From contig UCEU01000015.1 in assembly GCA_900471485.1 (NCBI GenBank), positions 52,390 to 116,389 of the forward strand: 64,000 nucleotides of DNA. Direction: 5' to 3'. Below are positions 30,403-38,756 of the stretch, piece by piece. Origin of the DNA: Hyphomicrobiales bacterium. Lineage in GTDB: Bacteria > Pseudomonadota > Alphaproteobacteria > Rhizobiales > Rhizobiaceae. The first letter of the stretch is position 1. Each line of letters starts with the position of its first letter. Made by a program: the position numbers and the translations under genes. The notes beneath the pieces were generated by a model. The model searched no databases. It was not told the origin of the DNA and saw nothing but the letters and a program-made list of their open reading frames with translations.

Positions 30403-31338
30403 ATGACGCTTAGAATCGGCTTTATCGGCCTGGGCCGCATGGGGCAGGGAATGGCCCTCAACATCCTGAAGGGAGGCGCGGACCTGCTTGTGTTCGATCC
30501 GGTGGAGGCTGCGATGAACACCTTGGTCCAAAGCGGCGCAAAGGCGGCCGCGTCGGTGGCCGATGTGGCGCGACAAGCTGACATCGTATTTACCTCCCTG
30601 CCTGGGCCAGCCGAGGTCAAGGAGGTCGTGCTTGGCGAGGAGGGCATCGTCGCAAACATGCGGCAAGGGCTCGTGCTGTTTGACCTCTCGACAAACTCTC
30701 CAGCGATGGTTCGCGAGGTCGGCGAGGCGATGGCCGCCAAGGGCGCGGCCTTTCTCGACGCGCCAGTCAGCGGTGGTCCGGCGGGCGCGGCCAGCGGCGA
30801 TCTCGTTCTCTGGATTGGCGGCGACGAAAGCACGTTCTCAGCTCACCGACCGCTTCTCGAGACGTTCTCCAAGCCCTGCTACGTCGGGCCGATCACGTCC
30901 GGCACCGTTACCAAGCTTGCCCATAACATGCTCGGCTACACGATCATGGAATCCTTGGCGGAAGCGTTCACCCTCGCCACGAAGGCCGGGCTTGATCCGC
31001 TGAATTTCTGGGAAGCGCTGAGGATGGGCATGGTCGGCAAGCAATCGCCACTGTTCATGCTCACGCAGCAGTTTCTGCCGAATATCTACGACAAGCCTGC
31101 GTTCGCACTCAAGCTTGCGCTGAAAGACGTGCGCCTGGCAACGCAGATGGCCGAGGAGCTCGACGTTCCCATGCGGCTCTCGCGGATGACCAAGGAAGAC
31201 ATGGAGGCAGCCGTGTCGCGGGGGCAGGGCGACGAGGATTCGCGATCCTTCCTCAAGCTTCAGATCGAACGCGCTGGTGTCCAGATCGAGCTTCCGAAGG
31301 AACGCATCGATGCGGCAGTCCACCGGGCGCGGGCCTGA
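30403..31338 (+). CDS. 3-hydroxyisobutyrate dehydrogenase-like NAD(P)-dependent oxidoreductase (HIBADH-1)
   Basis: A 311-residue beta-hydroxyacid dehydrogenase. The N-terminal Rossmann motif is GFIGLGRMGQGMA, the substrate-binding motif DAPVSGGPAGA, and the catalytic Lys lies in GTVTKLAHNMLG. Such enzymes oxidise 3-hydroxyisobutyrate, tartronate semialdehyde or related hydroxyacids in the cytoplasm. The start ATG 30403 follows GGGAGGAA; the frame is open to 30292 without support. The cupin gene follows 71 bp later in the same direction. A paralogue lies at 54898. Confidence 0.88.
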   Translation: MTLRIGFIGLGRMGQGMALNILKGGADLLVFDPVEAAMNTLVQSGAKAAASVADVARQADIVFTSLPGPAEVKEVVLGEEGIVANMRQGLVLFDLSTNSPAMVREVGEAMAAKGAAFLDAPVSGGPAGAASGDLVLWIGGDESTFSAHRPLLETFSKPCYVGPITSGTVTKLAHNMLGYTIMESLAEAFTLATKAGLDPLNFWEALRMGMVGKQSPLFMLTQQFLPNIYDKPAFALKLALKDVRLATQMAEELDVPMRLSRMTKEDMEAAVSRGQGDEDSRSFLKLQIERAGVQIELPKERIDAAVHRARA

Positions 31339-31409
31339 AGGACTGCTTTCCGAAACGACTTCAGCTTTCGGAGACGGCTTGTAACGAACTACCTCAAAGG
31401 AAGACACCA

Positions 31410-31820
31410 ATGGAAATCATTCGCAACGGCTCGCAGCCGTCCTCGCTCGGCCCCGAAGAGAACTTCACAGGTCATGTTCGCCGGGATCCGCTCTTTCAAA
31501 ATCCGGCACCCTCCCGAATGGTCGGTGGCTTGGCTACCTTTGATGCTGGCGCGCGGACCGTCTGGCACACGCACCCGGTCGGCCAGATCCTCATCGTCAC
31601 GGCGGGCTTTGGAAGAGTTCAGACCTGGGGTGGCCCAGTCAGGGAGGTCGGCCCTGGAGACATCGTGTGGTTCTCTCCCGGAGAAAAGCACTGGCACGGC
31701 GCCTCGCCAAAATGCGGCATGAGCCACATTGCCCTCGTCGAGTCAGAGGATGGCAAGACGACCGATTGGATGGAGCCTGTGAGTGACGAAGAATTCATGG
31801 GCACGAGAGCCGAGAACTAG
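31410..31820 (+). CDS. Cupin of the Mn-dependent hydroxynitrile lyase / carboxymuconolactone type
   Basis: A 136-residue single-domain cupin. Metal ligands are evident: H53 and H55 in WHTHPVGQ, Q59, and H94 in GEKHWHG, with H106 in MSHIAL. These positions coincide with what I recall for bacterial cupin hydroxynitrile lyases, which bind manganese and cleave or form cyanohydrins. Many homologues are annotated only as cupin/carboxymuconolactone decarboxylase-associated proteins, so the true reaction may be a retro-aldol cleavage or isomerisation. The start ATG 31410 has AAAGGAAG upstream. It is probably cotranscribed with HIBADH-1. Confidence 0.75.
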   Translation: MEIIRNGSQPSSLGPEENFTGHVRRDPLFQNPAPSRMVGGLATFDAGARTVWHTHPVGQILIVTAGFGRVQTWGGPVREVGPGDIVWFSPGEKHWHGASPKCGMSHIALVESEDGKTTDWMEPVSDEEFMGTRAEN

Positions 31821-32150
31821 CCAGCGGGTGGCAGGCTGCGTTGCGAGCTGAGACGCCCAGGTGGACGCAGGCACTTCCCTTTCCCATGCGGGCACGGGCA
31901 TTTTCGTGCCAGGCAACACTGTCGATGAACGGCATCCGTGTCAGAGTTGTTTCCGATATGCCGTCTAGCCAATGGCAATCGCTCGCCTCCAGGGCTTCCG
32001 CTGGGGTGGTCGCGGGTCCTGACGCAGAGTAAAAAAGCAAGCAGCGCCGATCTCGAGCGGCCACGAAATCAAAGCAGAAGGGGTCCGAAGTTGGACCTCG
32101 GAAAGGCCGATGCGCGTGCCAGGCGCCGCTCGGAACGGAGGAGATTTGCC
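31821..32150. other. Intergenic stretch between cupin and CaiB-2 operon
   Basis: No gene is supported. A 6-bp hairpin (GGCACG 31891-31896 and CGTGCC 31905-31910) is a weak terminator candidate for the cupin gene. No clear ATAGG-N5-CCTAT box is present. The end carries a strong GGAGGAG just before a short leader frame. Confidence 0.35.
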
Positions 32151-32210
32151 ATGAATTTGGGAAGGGCTCTCATGCAGAGCGGGGAATTGAAAAACAGGAG
32201 AGGCCAATGA
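32151..32210 (+). CDS. Putative 19-residue leader ORF coupled to CaiB-2
   Basis: ATG at 32151 follows GGAGGAG with 7-base spacing, stronger than the site before many full genes here. The frame encodes 19 residues (MNLGRALMQSGELKNRRGQ), and its TGA overlaps the ATG of CaiB-2 (ATGA). This arrangement suggests translational coupling or a leader peptide. It could also be chance; conservation was not tested. Confidence 0.4.
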   Translation: MNLGRALMQSGELKNRRGQ

Positions 32211-33427
32211 GCCGAAAGCTTCCACTGCAGGGGATCCGGGTCCTTGAGGCTGGCGCCTACATCTCGGGTCCGTACGCGGGCGCGATGCTGGCCTCGCTCG
32301 GCGCGGATGTCGTCAAGATCGAACCGATCAAGGGCGGTGATGCATTCCGTCGCGGCGTCGAGGTCGATAGCCGCTACTTCGTGCAGTACAATGCGGGCAA
32401 GCGTAGCCTGGCGGTCGATCTGAAGAAGCCGGAGGGCATACGCCTAGTGAAGGCGCTGCTGCCGCGCTTCGACGTCTTCATTGAGAACAGCCGTCCCGGA
32501 AAGATGGCGCAACTCGGCCTTTCCTACGAGGATTGCATCGCGGTCAACCCCAGCCTCATCTATTCGTCCGCTTCCGGGTTCGGTGACGGGGGCACATACC
32601 GCGACCGCGCCGCCTATGACTCGATGGGGCAGAGCATGGGGGGATACTATTCCATCATGAACGATGACGGGGCACCGCGGCTTACCGGTACCTGCATCGC
32701 GGACCTCATCACAGCCGTGACGGCGACCATGGGCGTCCTGGCAGGACTCGTCGGGCGCGGGCTCGATCCAGATCGCAAGGGGATACTGACGCAGACGTCG
32801 CTTCTCGAAGCCATGTCAACGATCACCATCGATGCAATGACCCAGTTCCATGAAACAGGAACGACGCCTACGAGACAGTCACGACATCCGCAGGCACAGA
32901 ACTTCTGCCTGATGACAGCGTCCGGAGGCTCGATAACCCTTCATCTCTCATCGTCGGAGAAATTCTGGCAGGCCCTTGCGAACGCCATGGGACGGTCGGA
33001 TCTCATCGATGATCCGAGGTTCCGCAAGTACTATGATCGCATGGCAAGCTATTTCGAGCTAAAGCCCATCCTCGAAGCCGAGTTCCTCAAGCGGTCCCAG
33101 GCTGAATGGGAAGAGCTCCTTGTCAGTTTCGATGTGCCTTTCGCGCCTGTCCTCACGATGGAGGAGCTGGCCACCGATCCGCAGACTAGGTGGCTTGACC
33201 TTCTGGAGCCTGAGCGCGACGGCAATGTCCTCGTGCGGCCGCCGTGGAGGTTCATGGGAGAGCGCCCGCGCCGCGAGTTCGATGCCCCTTACATCGGCGA
33301 GCATAGCCGGGAGGTTTCTCTCGAGGTGCATTCAGTTCAGGAGGTCGAGCAGCTTCTCAAGGATGGTGTCATCCATCAGTCGGTAATGGAACGCAGCCAG
33401 ACCCCTTTGGCGGCGGTCGCGGTGTGA
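32207..33427 (+). CDS. CaiB/BaiF family CoA-transferase (CaiB-2)
   Basis: A 406-residue type III CoA-transferase. Features: GIRVLEAGAYISGPYAGAML, LGADVVKIEPIKGGDAFR, NAGKRSLAVDL, and the candidate catalytic Asp in AAYDSMGQSMGG. The start has AACAGGAGAGG upstream and is coupled to the leader ORF. The SDR gene follows 11 bp after its stop, so they form an operon. One of three CaiB proteins in the cluster; the three are clearly divergent from each other, suggesting different acids. Confidence 0.9.
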   Translation: MSRKLPLQGIRVLEAGAYISGPYAGAMLASLGADVVKIEPIKGGDAFRRGVEVDSRYFVQYNAGKRSLAVDLKKPEGIRLVKALLPRFDVFIENSRPGKMAQLGLSYEDCIAVNPSLIYSSASGFGDGGTYRDRAAYDSMGQSMGGYYSIMNDDGAPRLTGTCIADLITAVTATMGVLAGLVGRGLDPDRKGILTQTSLLEAMSTITIDAMTQFHETGTTPTRQSRHPQAQNFCLMTASGGSITLHLSSSEKFWQALANAMGRSDLIDDPRFRKYYDRMASYFELKPILEAEFLKRSQAEWEELLVSFDVPFAPVLTMEELATDPQTRWLDLLEPERDGNVLVRPPWRFMGERPRREFDAPYIGEHSREVSLEVHSVQEVEQLLKDGVIHQSVMERSQTPLAAVAV

Positions 33428-33438
33428 AGGAGTAACGC

Positions 33439-34227
33439 ATGGATATTCTGACTCATTTGTTCGGCGTTGCCGGAAAGACCGTGCTTGTGACTGGTGGCGG
33501 CAGGGGCATCGGCGAGTCGATCGCAGAAGGCTTCGTCAAAGCAGGAGCCAAGGTCTTCATCTGCTCGCGCAAGGCCGAGACCTGCGTGGAGACGGCCGAG
33601 CGCCTTTCCAGGTACGGATCCTGCACGGCTCTTCCGATCGGCGCAGACATCGCAACGTCCGAGGGCAGGGCTTCGATAGTCGAGGAAATGTCCCAGCGGG
33701 TCGAAAAGCTCGATGTCCTGATCAACAATGCAGGAGCTCTCTGGGCGGCTCCGCTCGCCGAGTATCCGGAGTCCGGCTGGGACAAGGTCTACGATCTCAA
33801 CGTCAAGGGCCTCTTCTTCCTCATCCGCGATCTCGTGCCGATGCTTGCCAAGGCTGCCTCGCGCGAGGATCCCTCTCGGGTGATCAACATCGGATCCATC
33901 GACGGCTTTCACATCCCGAAACATGAGACCTATGCCTACTCCTCTTCGAAGGCAGCGGCGCATCAACTCTCGATCCACCTCGCTGATCAGCTTGCCTCCA
34001 GGAACATCACTGTGAATGTCATCGCACCGGGAATGTTTCCGAGCAAAATGATGTCCGGCACCTTGGAAAGGCAGGGCGAGGAGAAGACGGTGGAGAAAGT
34101 CCCCCTGAGGCGGCTGACAAACGGCGATGACATGGCGGGAACCGCTATCTTCCTGGCATCGCGCGCCTCCTCCTATGTCACGGGCACGGTCGTTCCGGTC
34201 GATGGCGGCACAGCCACTACTCTGTAA
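33439..34227 (+). CDS. Short-chain dehydrogenase/reductase (SDR-1)
   Basis: A 262-residue classical SDR. The cofactor motif is TGGGRGIG, the structural motif NNAGA, and the active site has Ser in NIGSIDG and Tyr-x3-Lys in YAYSSSK. The residue after the cofactor strand (CSRKAE) suggests NADP(H) preference. It is translated from an AAGGAG site and follows CaiB-2 in an operon. It probably oxidises or reduces a hydroxy group of a cluster intermediate. It ends convergent with the alpha/beta hydrolase operon, about 210 bp away. Confidence 0.88.
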   Translation: MDILTHLFGVAGKTVLVTGGGRGIGESIAEGFVKAGAKVFICSRKAETCVETAERLSRYGSCTALPIGADIATSEGRASIVEEMSQRVEKLDVLINNAGALWAAPLAEYPESGWDKVYDLNVKGLFFLIRDLVPMLAKAASREDPSRVINIGSIDGFHIPKHETYAYSSSKAAAHQLSIHLADQLASRNITVNVIAPGMFPSKMMSGTLERQGEEKTVEKVPLRRLTNGDDMAGTAIFLASRASSYVTGTVVPVDGGTATTL

Positions 34228-34435
34228 CGTCCGGACTACGAAAAACTTCCAGACTTCCAGACGCTCCTCCAGGATTGCAACGATCCATGAGGAGCGGCTG
34301 GTCCTCAATGTGCTTTTTGACGCTTTGCCGACGCTGGCGGTAAGAGCGATATCAGCAGTGACGTGAATTTCGATTGGATCCAATGCCGACAGGTGCCTTG
34401 TGCGGACCCGCAGCGTGCCTATCGTGCGATGGCGA

Positions 34436-35311
34436 TCAGATTGCCAGCTTCCTTAGGAAGGGTGTTGCGGCGCTCCCAAAAACGTCGTTGTCGTCCCCGA
34501 CAAGCATGTGCCCGGCCTCAGGCACGTTGGCATATTCGGCATGCGGACAGAGTTGCAGAAACTCCCTCGCGCCTTCCTCGCTGACCACGTCCGAACTCCC
34601 TCCCCGAATGAGGAGCGTCGGCAGCGTCAAAGATTGAGCGTAGCGCGCAAGGCGTTCGTGTCGGTCCAGAAGGTCCCTGTGACGCGCATCAAGGTAGCTC
34701 GGATCCCAGTGCCAATGATAGCGGCCGTCCGATGTTCGCCGGAGGTTCTTGACGAGGCCGTCGAGCTTTGCGGGCCGGGTGGATTTGCGAAAACCGGAAA
34801 CAACTTCCGCGACTTCCTCCAGTGAGCCGAAGCCATGCTCGTGCTTGAGCATGAACGAACGCACCCGTTCGTACCCTTTTGCTTCCGTGTGCGGTACGAT
34901 ATCGACGAGGATCAGCGCGGCGGCTTCTACCGCCTTCGTTCCGACGGCGGCGAGGGCGGTCGCGCCTCCGGCAGAGGCGCCCGCGATGATCGGCTTTGCA
35001 CTGCCAACCGATTGGACGACCAGAGCCAGATCCCGTACGAGAGCTGCCTCGTCGTAGTCTTCTGCGGGCGACCAGTCCGAGTCCCCATGCCCTCGGGCAT
35101 CGACTGTGACGACATGGAATCCGCGCGCTGCCATCTTCTCGGCGGTAGAGCGCCATGAGTGACGCGTTTGCCCGCCACCATGCAGAAGGACGAGCGTCGG
35201 ATCGGAGGACTGTCCGAAACTGTCGGCAGCGATGGTGACCCCATCTGCTCCGATCCAGCGATGCATGGGTTCGGGAGTTCCCGGTATTCTTTTTGCGTTT
35301 ACCGCGCGCAT
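34436..35311 (-). CDS. Alpha/beta hydrolase
   Basis: A 291-residue cytoplasmic alpha/beta hydrolase. LLHGGGQTRHSW is the oxyanion-hole region, VDARGHGDSDW follows, the nucleophile elbow is GASAGG, and the late acid and His are in RGGSSDVV and EAGHMLVGDD. All triad positions are present. It is downstream of the SnoaL-like gene on the same strand (23-bp gap). In ring-cleavage pathways such enzymes hydrolyse C-C or ester bonds, but no substrate can be assigned here. Confidence 0.85.
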   Translation of the reverse strand: MRAVNAKRIPGTPEPMHRWIGADGVTIAADSFGQSSDPTLVLLHGGGQTRHSWRSTAEKMAARGFHVVTVDARGHGDSDWSPAEDYDEAALVRDLALVVQSVGSAKPIIAGASAGGATALAAVGTKAVEAAALILVDIVPHTEAKGYERVRSFMLKHEHGFGSLEEVAEVVSGFRKSTRPAKLDGLVKNLRRTSDGRYHWHWDPSYLDARHRDLLDRHERLARYAQSLTLPTLLIRGGSSDVVSEEGAREFLQLCPHAEYANVPEAGHMLVGDDNDVFGSAATPFLRKLAI

Positions 35312-35334
35312 GTTCAGACCCCAGCTTGTCCAGA

Positions 35335-35856
35335 CTACGATTTGCGCAGCATGGCGAAGAGCGGGTCGTCGAGATCGCGTCGACCTATGACGCCCACCAG
35401 AGCCCGCAGATGGTTGGAACTTGGCTGATTGCGCGTTGAATCGTAAACGACCTTGCGCTTCGCAATCCGCCAGGCTCCGTCTCTATTCTCGAAACGGTCG
35501 CAGTAGCGCCCAAAGACTTCGAGATCGGTTGAACCGTTCTTGTCTTCGGCCGTGGAATGGGCTTCGCGCCTCTGGATCGCGACGAAGTAGGTCTCCGCGA
35601 CCGCGCTGCGATCGTCCAGGAACTCGATGAGGCAGTTGCCAAGGAAATGCATCGAGAACGGCACATTCGCATGACGATTGCTGACCCAGTCGATGAACTG
35701 TCTGGGGCCGCCGGCGAATTCGCCATGCTCGTCTGTCGCATCCTCCTGGAAGCAGGCTCGAAGGGCGTCCCAATCGCGTCGGTCCACAGCCCTGGCATAG
35801 CGGAAAAGCGTATCCTCGATTTCGCTCTTCGCTATGAGTTCGGCGAATTTATCCAC
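35335..35856 (-). CDS. SnoaL-like / NTF2-fold protein (SnoaL-1)
   Basis: A 173-residue protein of the SnoaL_4 type (NTF2 fold). The N-terminus shows LFRYARAVDRRDWDALRACF, then DATDEHGEF, the typical position of acid residues in this fold. Related proteins act as dehydratases, isomerases or dioxygenase small subunits. It starts at GTG 35856 after GGGGGAAAC. A perfect cluster palindrome lies 139 bp upstream at 35995. A divergent relative is encoded at 37141. Cotranscribed with the alpha/beta hydrolase. Confidence 0.75.
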   Translation of the reverse strand: MDKFAELIAKSEIEDTLFRYARAVDRRDWDALRACFQEDATDEHGEFAGGPRQFIDWVSNRHANVPFSMHFLGNCLIEFLDDRSAVAETYFVAIQRREAHSTAEDKNGSTDLEVFGRYCDRFENRDGAWRIAKRKVVYDSTRNQPSSNHLRALVGVIGRRDLDDPLFAMLRKS

Positions 35857-35994
35857 GTTTCCCCCACCAAATTGTTCGAGTAAGGAACAAAGCCAAGTCC
35901 TGAGGCGAACGCGTCAGAGCGCGCGTCGCCGTTCATCCCGAAATTCTAGTCGAACAGATTCCGTTCGGGTAACGCGCAAACGCATTGAACCCTG

Positions 35995-36009
35995 ATAGGC
36001 ATCCCCTAT
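35995..36009. promoter_or_regulatory. Cluster palindrome ATAGG-N5-CCTAT upstream of SnoaL-1
   Basis: ATAGG-CATCC-CCTAT is a perfect inverted repeat with T-N11-A spacing, located between the SDR-2 stop and the SnoaL-1/hydrolase operon it probably controls. Same sequence type as at 37062 and 54693. Confidence 0.7.
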
Positions 36010-36020
36010 GACGACGGACT

Positions 36021-36929
36021 TCATGCCGGATCCCACGAGAAAACGTCCTGGCTGCGATCCAGGGCATAGAAGCTAGGGGAGAGCGCGGGGACGCCGTGGT
36101 CCCGTATAGTCTCCGGCGTCCACCCATCTTCGCGCTGGACCGATCGCAAGGGTCGGCTCTGGCCCATCAACAGGATCTCGTTCTTGCGCACGGCGAAAAT
36201 CTGGCCCGAGACGGATTCCGCATCGTCGGAAGCGAGGTAGACGGCCAGGGGAACGTTCTTTTCCGGAGTCATCTGCTTCAAGCGCTCGACCCGCTCGATC
36301 TGGTCAGGTGTCGTAGCGGGGATGTTGCTCGTCATCCTTCCCCAGGCGAAAGGGCAGATGCAATTCGATCGAACATTGAAGCGAGCCATATCGAGCGCGA
36401 TCGACTTCGACAGGGCGACGATTCCGAGTTTCGCGGCCGAGTAGTTCGCCTGACCGATATTGCCGACCAGCCCGGATGCGCTCGTCATATGGACGAACGA
36501 GCCGCTGCCCTGTTCCTTGAACAGCGGGGCAGCGGCCCGGCTGACGAAGAAGGAGCCATTCAAGTGAACCGACAGCACCGACGTCCATTCCGATGGCTCC
36601 ATCTTGTGGAAGATGGCATCGCGTAGAATTCCAGCGTTGTTGACGACGATGTCGAGGTGACCGAACTCATCGATGGCGGTCCCCACGATCTTCTGAGCCG
36701 ATTCCCAGTCTGAAACCGAATGGTTGCTTATCGCCGCCCGGCCGCCGAACGAATGGATCTCGTCGCGTGTCTCCTCAGCGGGACTTGCCGAGCCGCCTTC
36801 GCCGGAGAGGGAGACACCTATGTCGTTGATGACGACATGCGCCCCCGCTTTGGCGAGGCCTACGGCGATCGAGCGGCCGATGCCGCCCCCTGCGCCTGTG
36901 ACGATCGCTACTTTTCCGTCGAGAAGCAT
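36021..36929 (-). CDS. Short-chain dehydrogenase/reductase with C-terminal extension (SDR-2)
   Basis: A 302-residue SDR. The cofactor motif is TGAGGGIG followed by VVINDIG, the loop seen in 3-hydroxyacyl-CoA dehydrogenases of the MFE-2 type. The active site has Ser in TSASGL and Tyr-x3-Lys in NYSAAK. About 50 residues beyond the normal SDR end are present (from SGQIFAVRK), also reminiscent of the MFE-2-like group. The start ATG 36929 has GGAGGAA upstream. It may oxidise a 3-hydroxyacyl-CoA in the pathway. It is divergent from SnoaL-2. Confidence 0.85.
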   Translation of the reverse strand: MLLDGKVAIVTGAGGGIGRSIAVGLAKAGAHVVINDIGVSLSGEGGSASPAEETRDEIHSFGGRAAISNHSVSDWESAQKIVGTAIDEFGHLDIVVNNAGILRDAIFHKMEPSEWTSVLSVHLNGSFFVSRAAAPLFKEQGSGSFVHMTSASGLVGNIGQANYSAAKLGIVALSKSIALDMARFNVRSNCICPFAWGRMTSNIPATTPDQIERVERLKQMTPEKNVPLAVYLASDDAESVSGQIFAVRKNEILLMGQSRPLRSVQREDGWTPETIRDHGVPALSPSFYALDRSQDVFSWDPA

Positions 36930-37061
36930 GTTTTCCTCCGGTAGGCAATTTGGGAATTCTTTGATGACGGGAAACGCCTTGTGACGTTTGCTGCCGTCCC
37001 CGAAACATGCCTCCTTTCGGGCTCGCTCTTCAAACGCGCTTTCGCGTGCCCTTCCACCCGG

Positions 37062-37076
37062 ATAGGCTTCTCCTAT
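37062..37076. promoter_or_regulatory. Cluster palindrome ATAGG-N5-CCTAT between SDR-2 and SnoaL-2
   Basis: ATAGG-CTTCT-CCTAT is a perfect inverted repeat with T-N11-A spacing. It lies 65 bp before SnoaL-2 and 133 bp before SDR-2, a suitable place to control both directions. Confidence 0.7.
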
Positions 37077-37140
37077 GGGCCGTGCTCGATCTAAAGGACT
37101 ATAGATATCGTCATCGCACGTAGACCTGGGAGGAGACGGC

Positions 37141-37755
37141 GTGACTGAAGATCTGGCGTCCAAAGTCGAGGAACTTTGGGACAGGGAAAAGATCCGCGAA
37201 TGCTTGCACCGCTATTGCCGTGGAGTTGATCGCTTCGACAGAGATCTCATTCTGTCCGCCTTTCATCCTGATTTCCTGGACGAGCACGGCAAGTTCGTGG
37301 GAACGGGGGACGAATTTGCGGATTGGGCGCTCGGACAGCATGCGAAAGCCCACCTCTCGCATCAGCATTGTCTGCTCAATCATACTTGCGAACTCGATGG
37401 GAGCACGGCGCATGCCGAGACCTACTTCATGTTCATTTCCATGAACCGGGAAGGCAAGCCCCTTACACTTGGTGGCGGGCGCTACGTGGACCGTTTGGAA
37501 AAGAGGTCGGGCGAATGGCGTATTTCGGCCCGCGTGACGGTGCGGGACTGGGCGATGACTGACGAGATCGCCGACATGGCCGATCTCACGTCCTTCACGT
37601 CCACGCGAACGCACTTGAGTGAGAAGGTACGCCAGTTCATGAACCTCGGGCGAGGACCTGCGCGAGACCGGAGTGACCCATCTTACGACCGTCCTCTTGT
37701 CGTCGACCCGGCTCGCCGTGATGCATACCTTGCCCTTATCAGGTCGCGCGAATGA
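37141..37755 (+). CDS. SnoaL-like / NTF2-fold protein (SnoaL-2)
   Basis: A 204-residue NTF2-fold protein. CLHRYCRGVDRFDRDLILSAF and DFLDEHGKF match the SnoaL_4 pattern also seen in SnoaL-1. It starts at GTG 37141 behind GGGAGGAG. It is the first gene of a forward operon: its stop overlaps the next gene (ATGA). It may catalyse dehydration or isomerisation of an intermediate; catalytic residues cannot be named with confidence. Confidence 0.75.
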   Translation: MTEDLASKVEELWDREKIRECLHRYCRGVDRFDRDLILSAFHPDFLDEHGKFVGTGDEFADWALGQHAKAHLSHQHCLLNHTCELDGSTAHAETYFMFISMNREGKPLTLGGGRYVDRLEKRSGEWRISARVTVRDWAMTDEIADMADLTSFTSTRTHLSEKVRQFMNLGRGPARDRSDPSYDRPLVVDPARRDAYLALIRSRE

Positions 37756-38705
37756 AGGCGGTTATTTTTCCAAAATTCGGCGGCCCGGAGGTTGTGTCGG
37801 TGGCGGAACTGCCGATGCCTGTGGCCCGACCGGGCGAAGCGATCATACGTGTCGCAGCATCCACCGTTAATCCAACCGACCTCATGATGCGCTCCGGCAA
37901 GCAGGCGCAACTGATGCAGGATCTTTCCCCTCCGTTCATCGCCGGAATGGAATTCTCAGGGCACGTTCACAGCGTGAGCGAGGGGGTGGAGCTGCCTGTT
38001 GGACAGGCCGTGTTCGGAGTGGTCAACCCACGCCGACCTGATGGCGGCGCTCACGCGCAGTACATCCGTGTCCCGTCGGCATCGGTCGTTGCGATCTCAA
38101 GGACGGCGGATCTCGTTGAAGCCGCAACCGTGCCGATGAATGCACTCACTGCGCTGCTGGCAGTCGAACTGGCTCGCGTCAAGTTCGGCGACAGCGTTCT
38201 GGTCACAGGCGGTACGGGAATGCTTGGCGGGTCAGTCCTGCAGCTCGCACGCCACATCGGCTTGCACACGATCGCCAGCGGAGCGGAGGCCGATGAGGAC
38301 CTTCTGCATAGCCTTGGCGCCGCCGTAGTCGTTCCCCGTGATGCTCCTGCACTGAGCCGATTCGTGCACGAGATATTTCCAGAAGGCGTTGATGCACTGA
38401 TAGATGGCGCTCTAATCGGTTCCGAGCTTGCACATCTCGTCAGGACGGGTGGCACCGCGGTGTCATTGCGGATGTCGCACCCGATCCGCGATCCGAGGCT
38501 CTCGACGCCATACGTGTCGGTCCTCGCTGGAATGGAACGAAACGATCTCATCAGTCAGGTCGGGTCGCTCTTCGACCAAGGCGTTCTTTCCGGTCGCGTC
38601 GCGCAGGGCGGCCGCATCGATTTCCGGCAAGCAAGCATTGCGCATTCGCTGGCGGAGCGCACAGGTCTGCGCGGGCGCGTCGTTCTCACATTCGGTGGCG
38701 AGTAG
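37752..38705 (+). CDS. Quinone-oxidoreductase-like MDR dehydrogenase
   Basis: A 317-residue medium-chain reductase without structural or catalytic zinc ligands. The N-terminus MKAVIFPKFGGPEVV is typical of quinone reductases and enoyl reductases of this class; the NADPH motif is VLVTGGTGMLGGSV. It would reduce a conjugated C=C or quinone using NADPH. Its start overlaps the SnoaL-2 stop, and the aldehyde dehydrogenase follows 51 bp later, so all three are likely one operon. Confidence 0.85.
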   Translation: MKAVIFPKFGGPEVVSVAELPMPVARPGEAIIRVAASTVNPTDLMMRSGKQAQLMQDLSPPFIAGMEFSGHVHSVSEGVELPVGQAVFGVVNPRRPDGGAHAQYIRVPSASVVAISRTADLVEAATVPMNALTALLAVELARVKFGDSVLVTGGTGMLGGSVLQLARHIGLHTIASGAEADEDLLHSLGAAVVVPRDAPALSRFVHEIFPEGVDALIDGALIGSELAHLVRTGGTAVSLRMSHPIRDPRLSTPYVSVLAGMERNDLISQVGSLFDQGVLSGRVAQGGRIDFRQASIAHSLAERTGLRGRVVLTFGGE

Positions 38706-38756
38706 CCCCCCGCGCGATGGGCGCGTCGATCAAGTTTAATTCGAAAGGTAGTCAGC

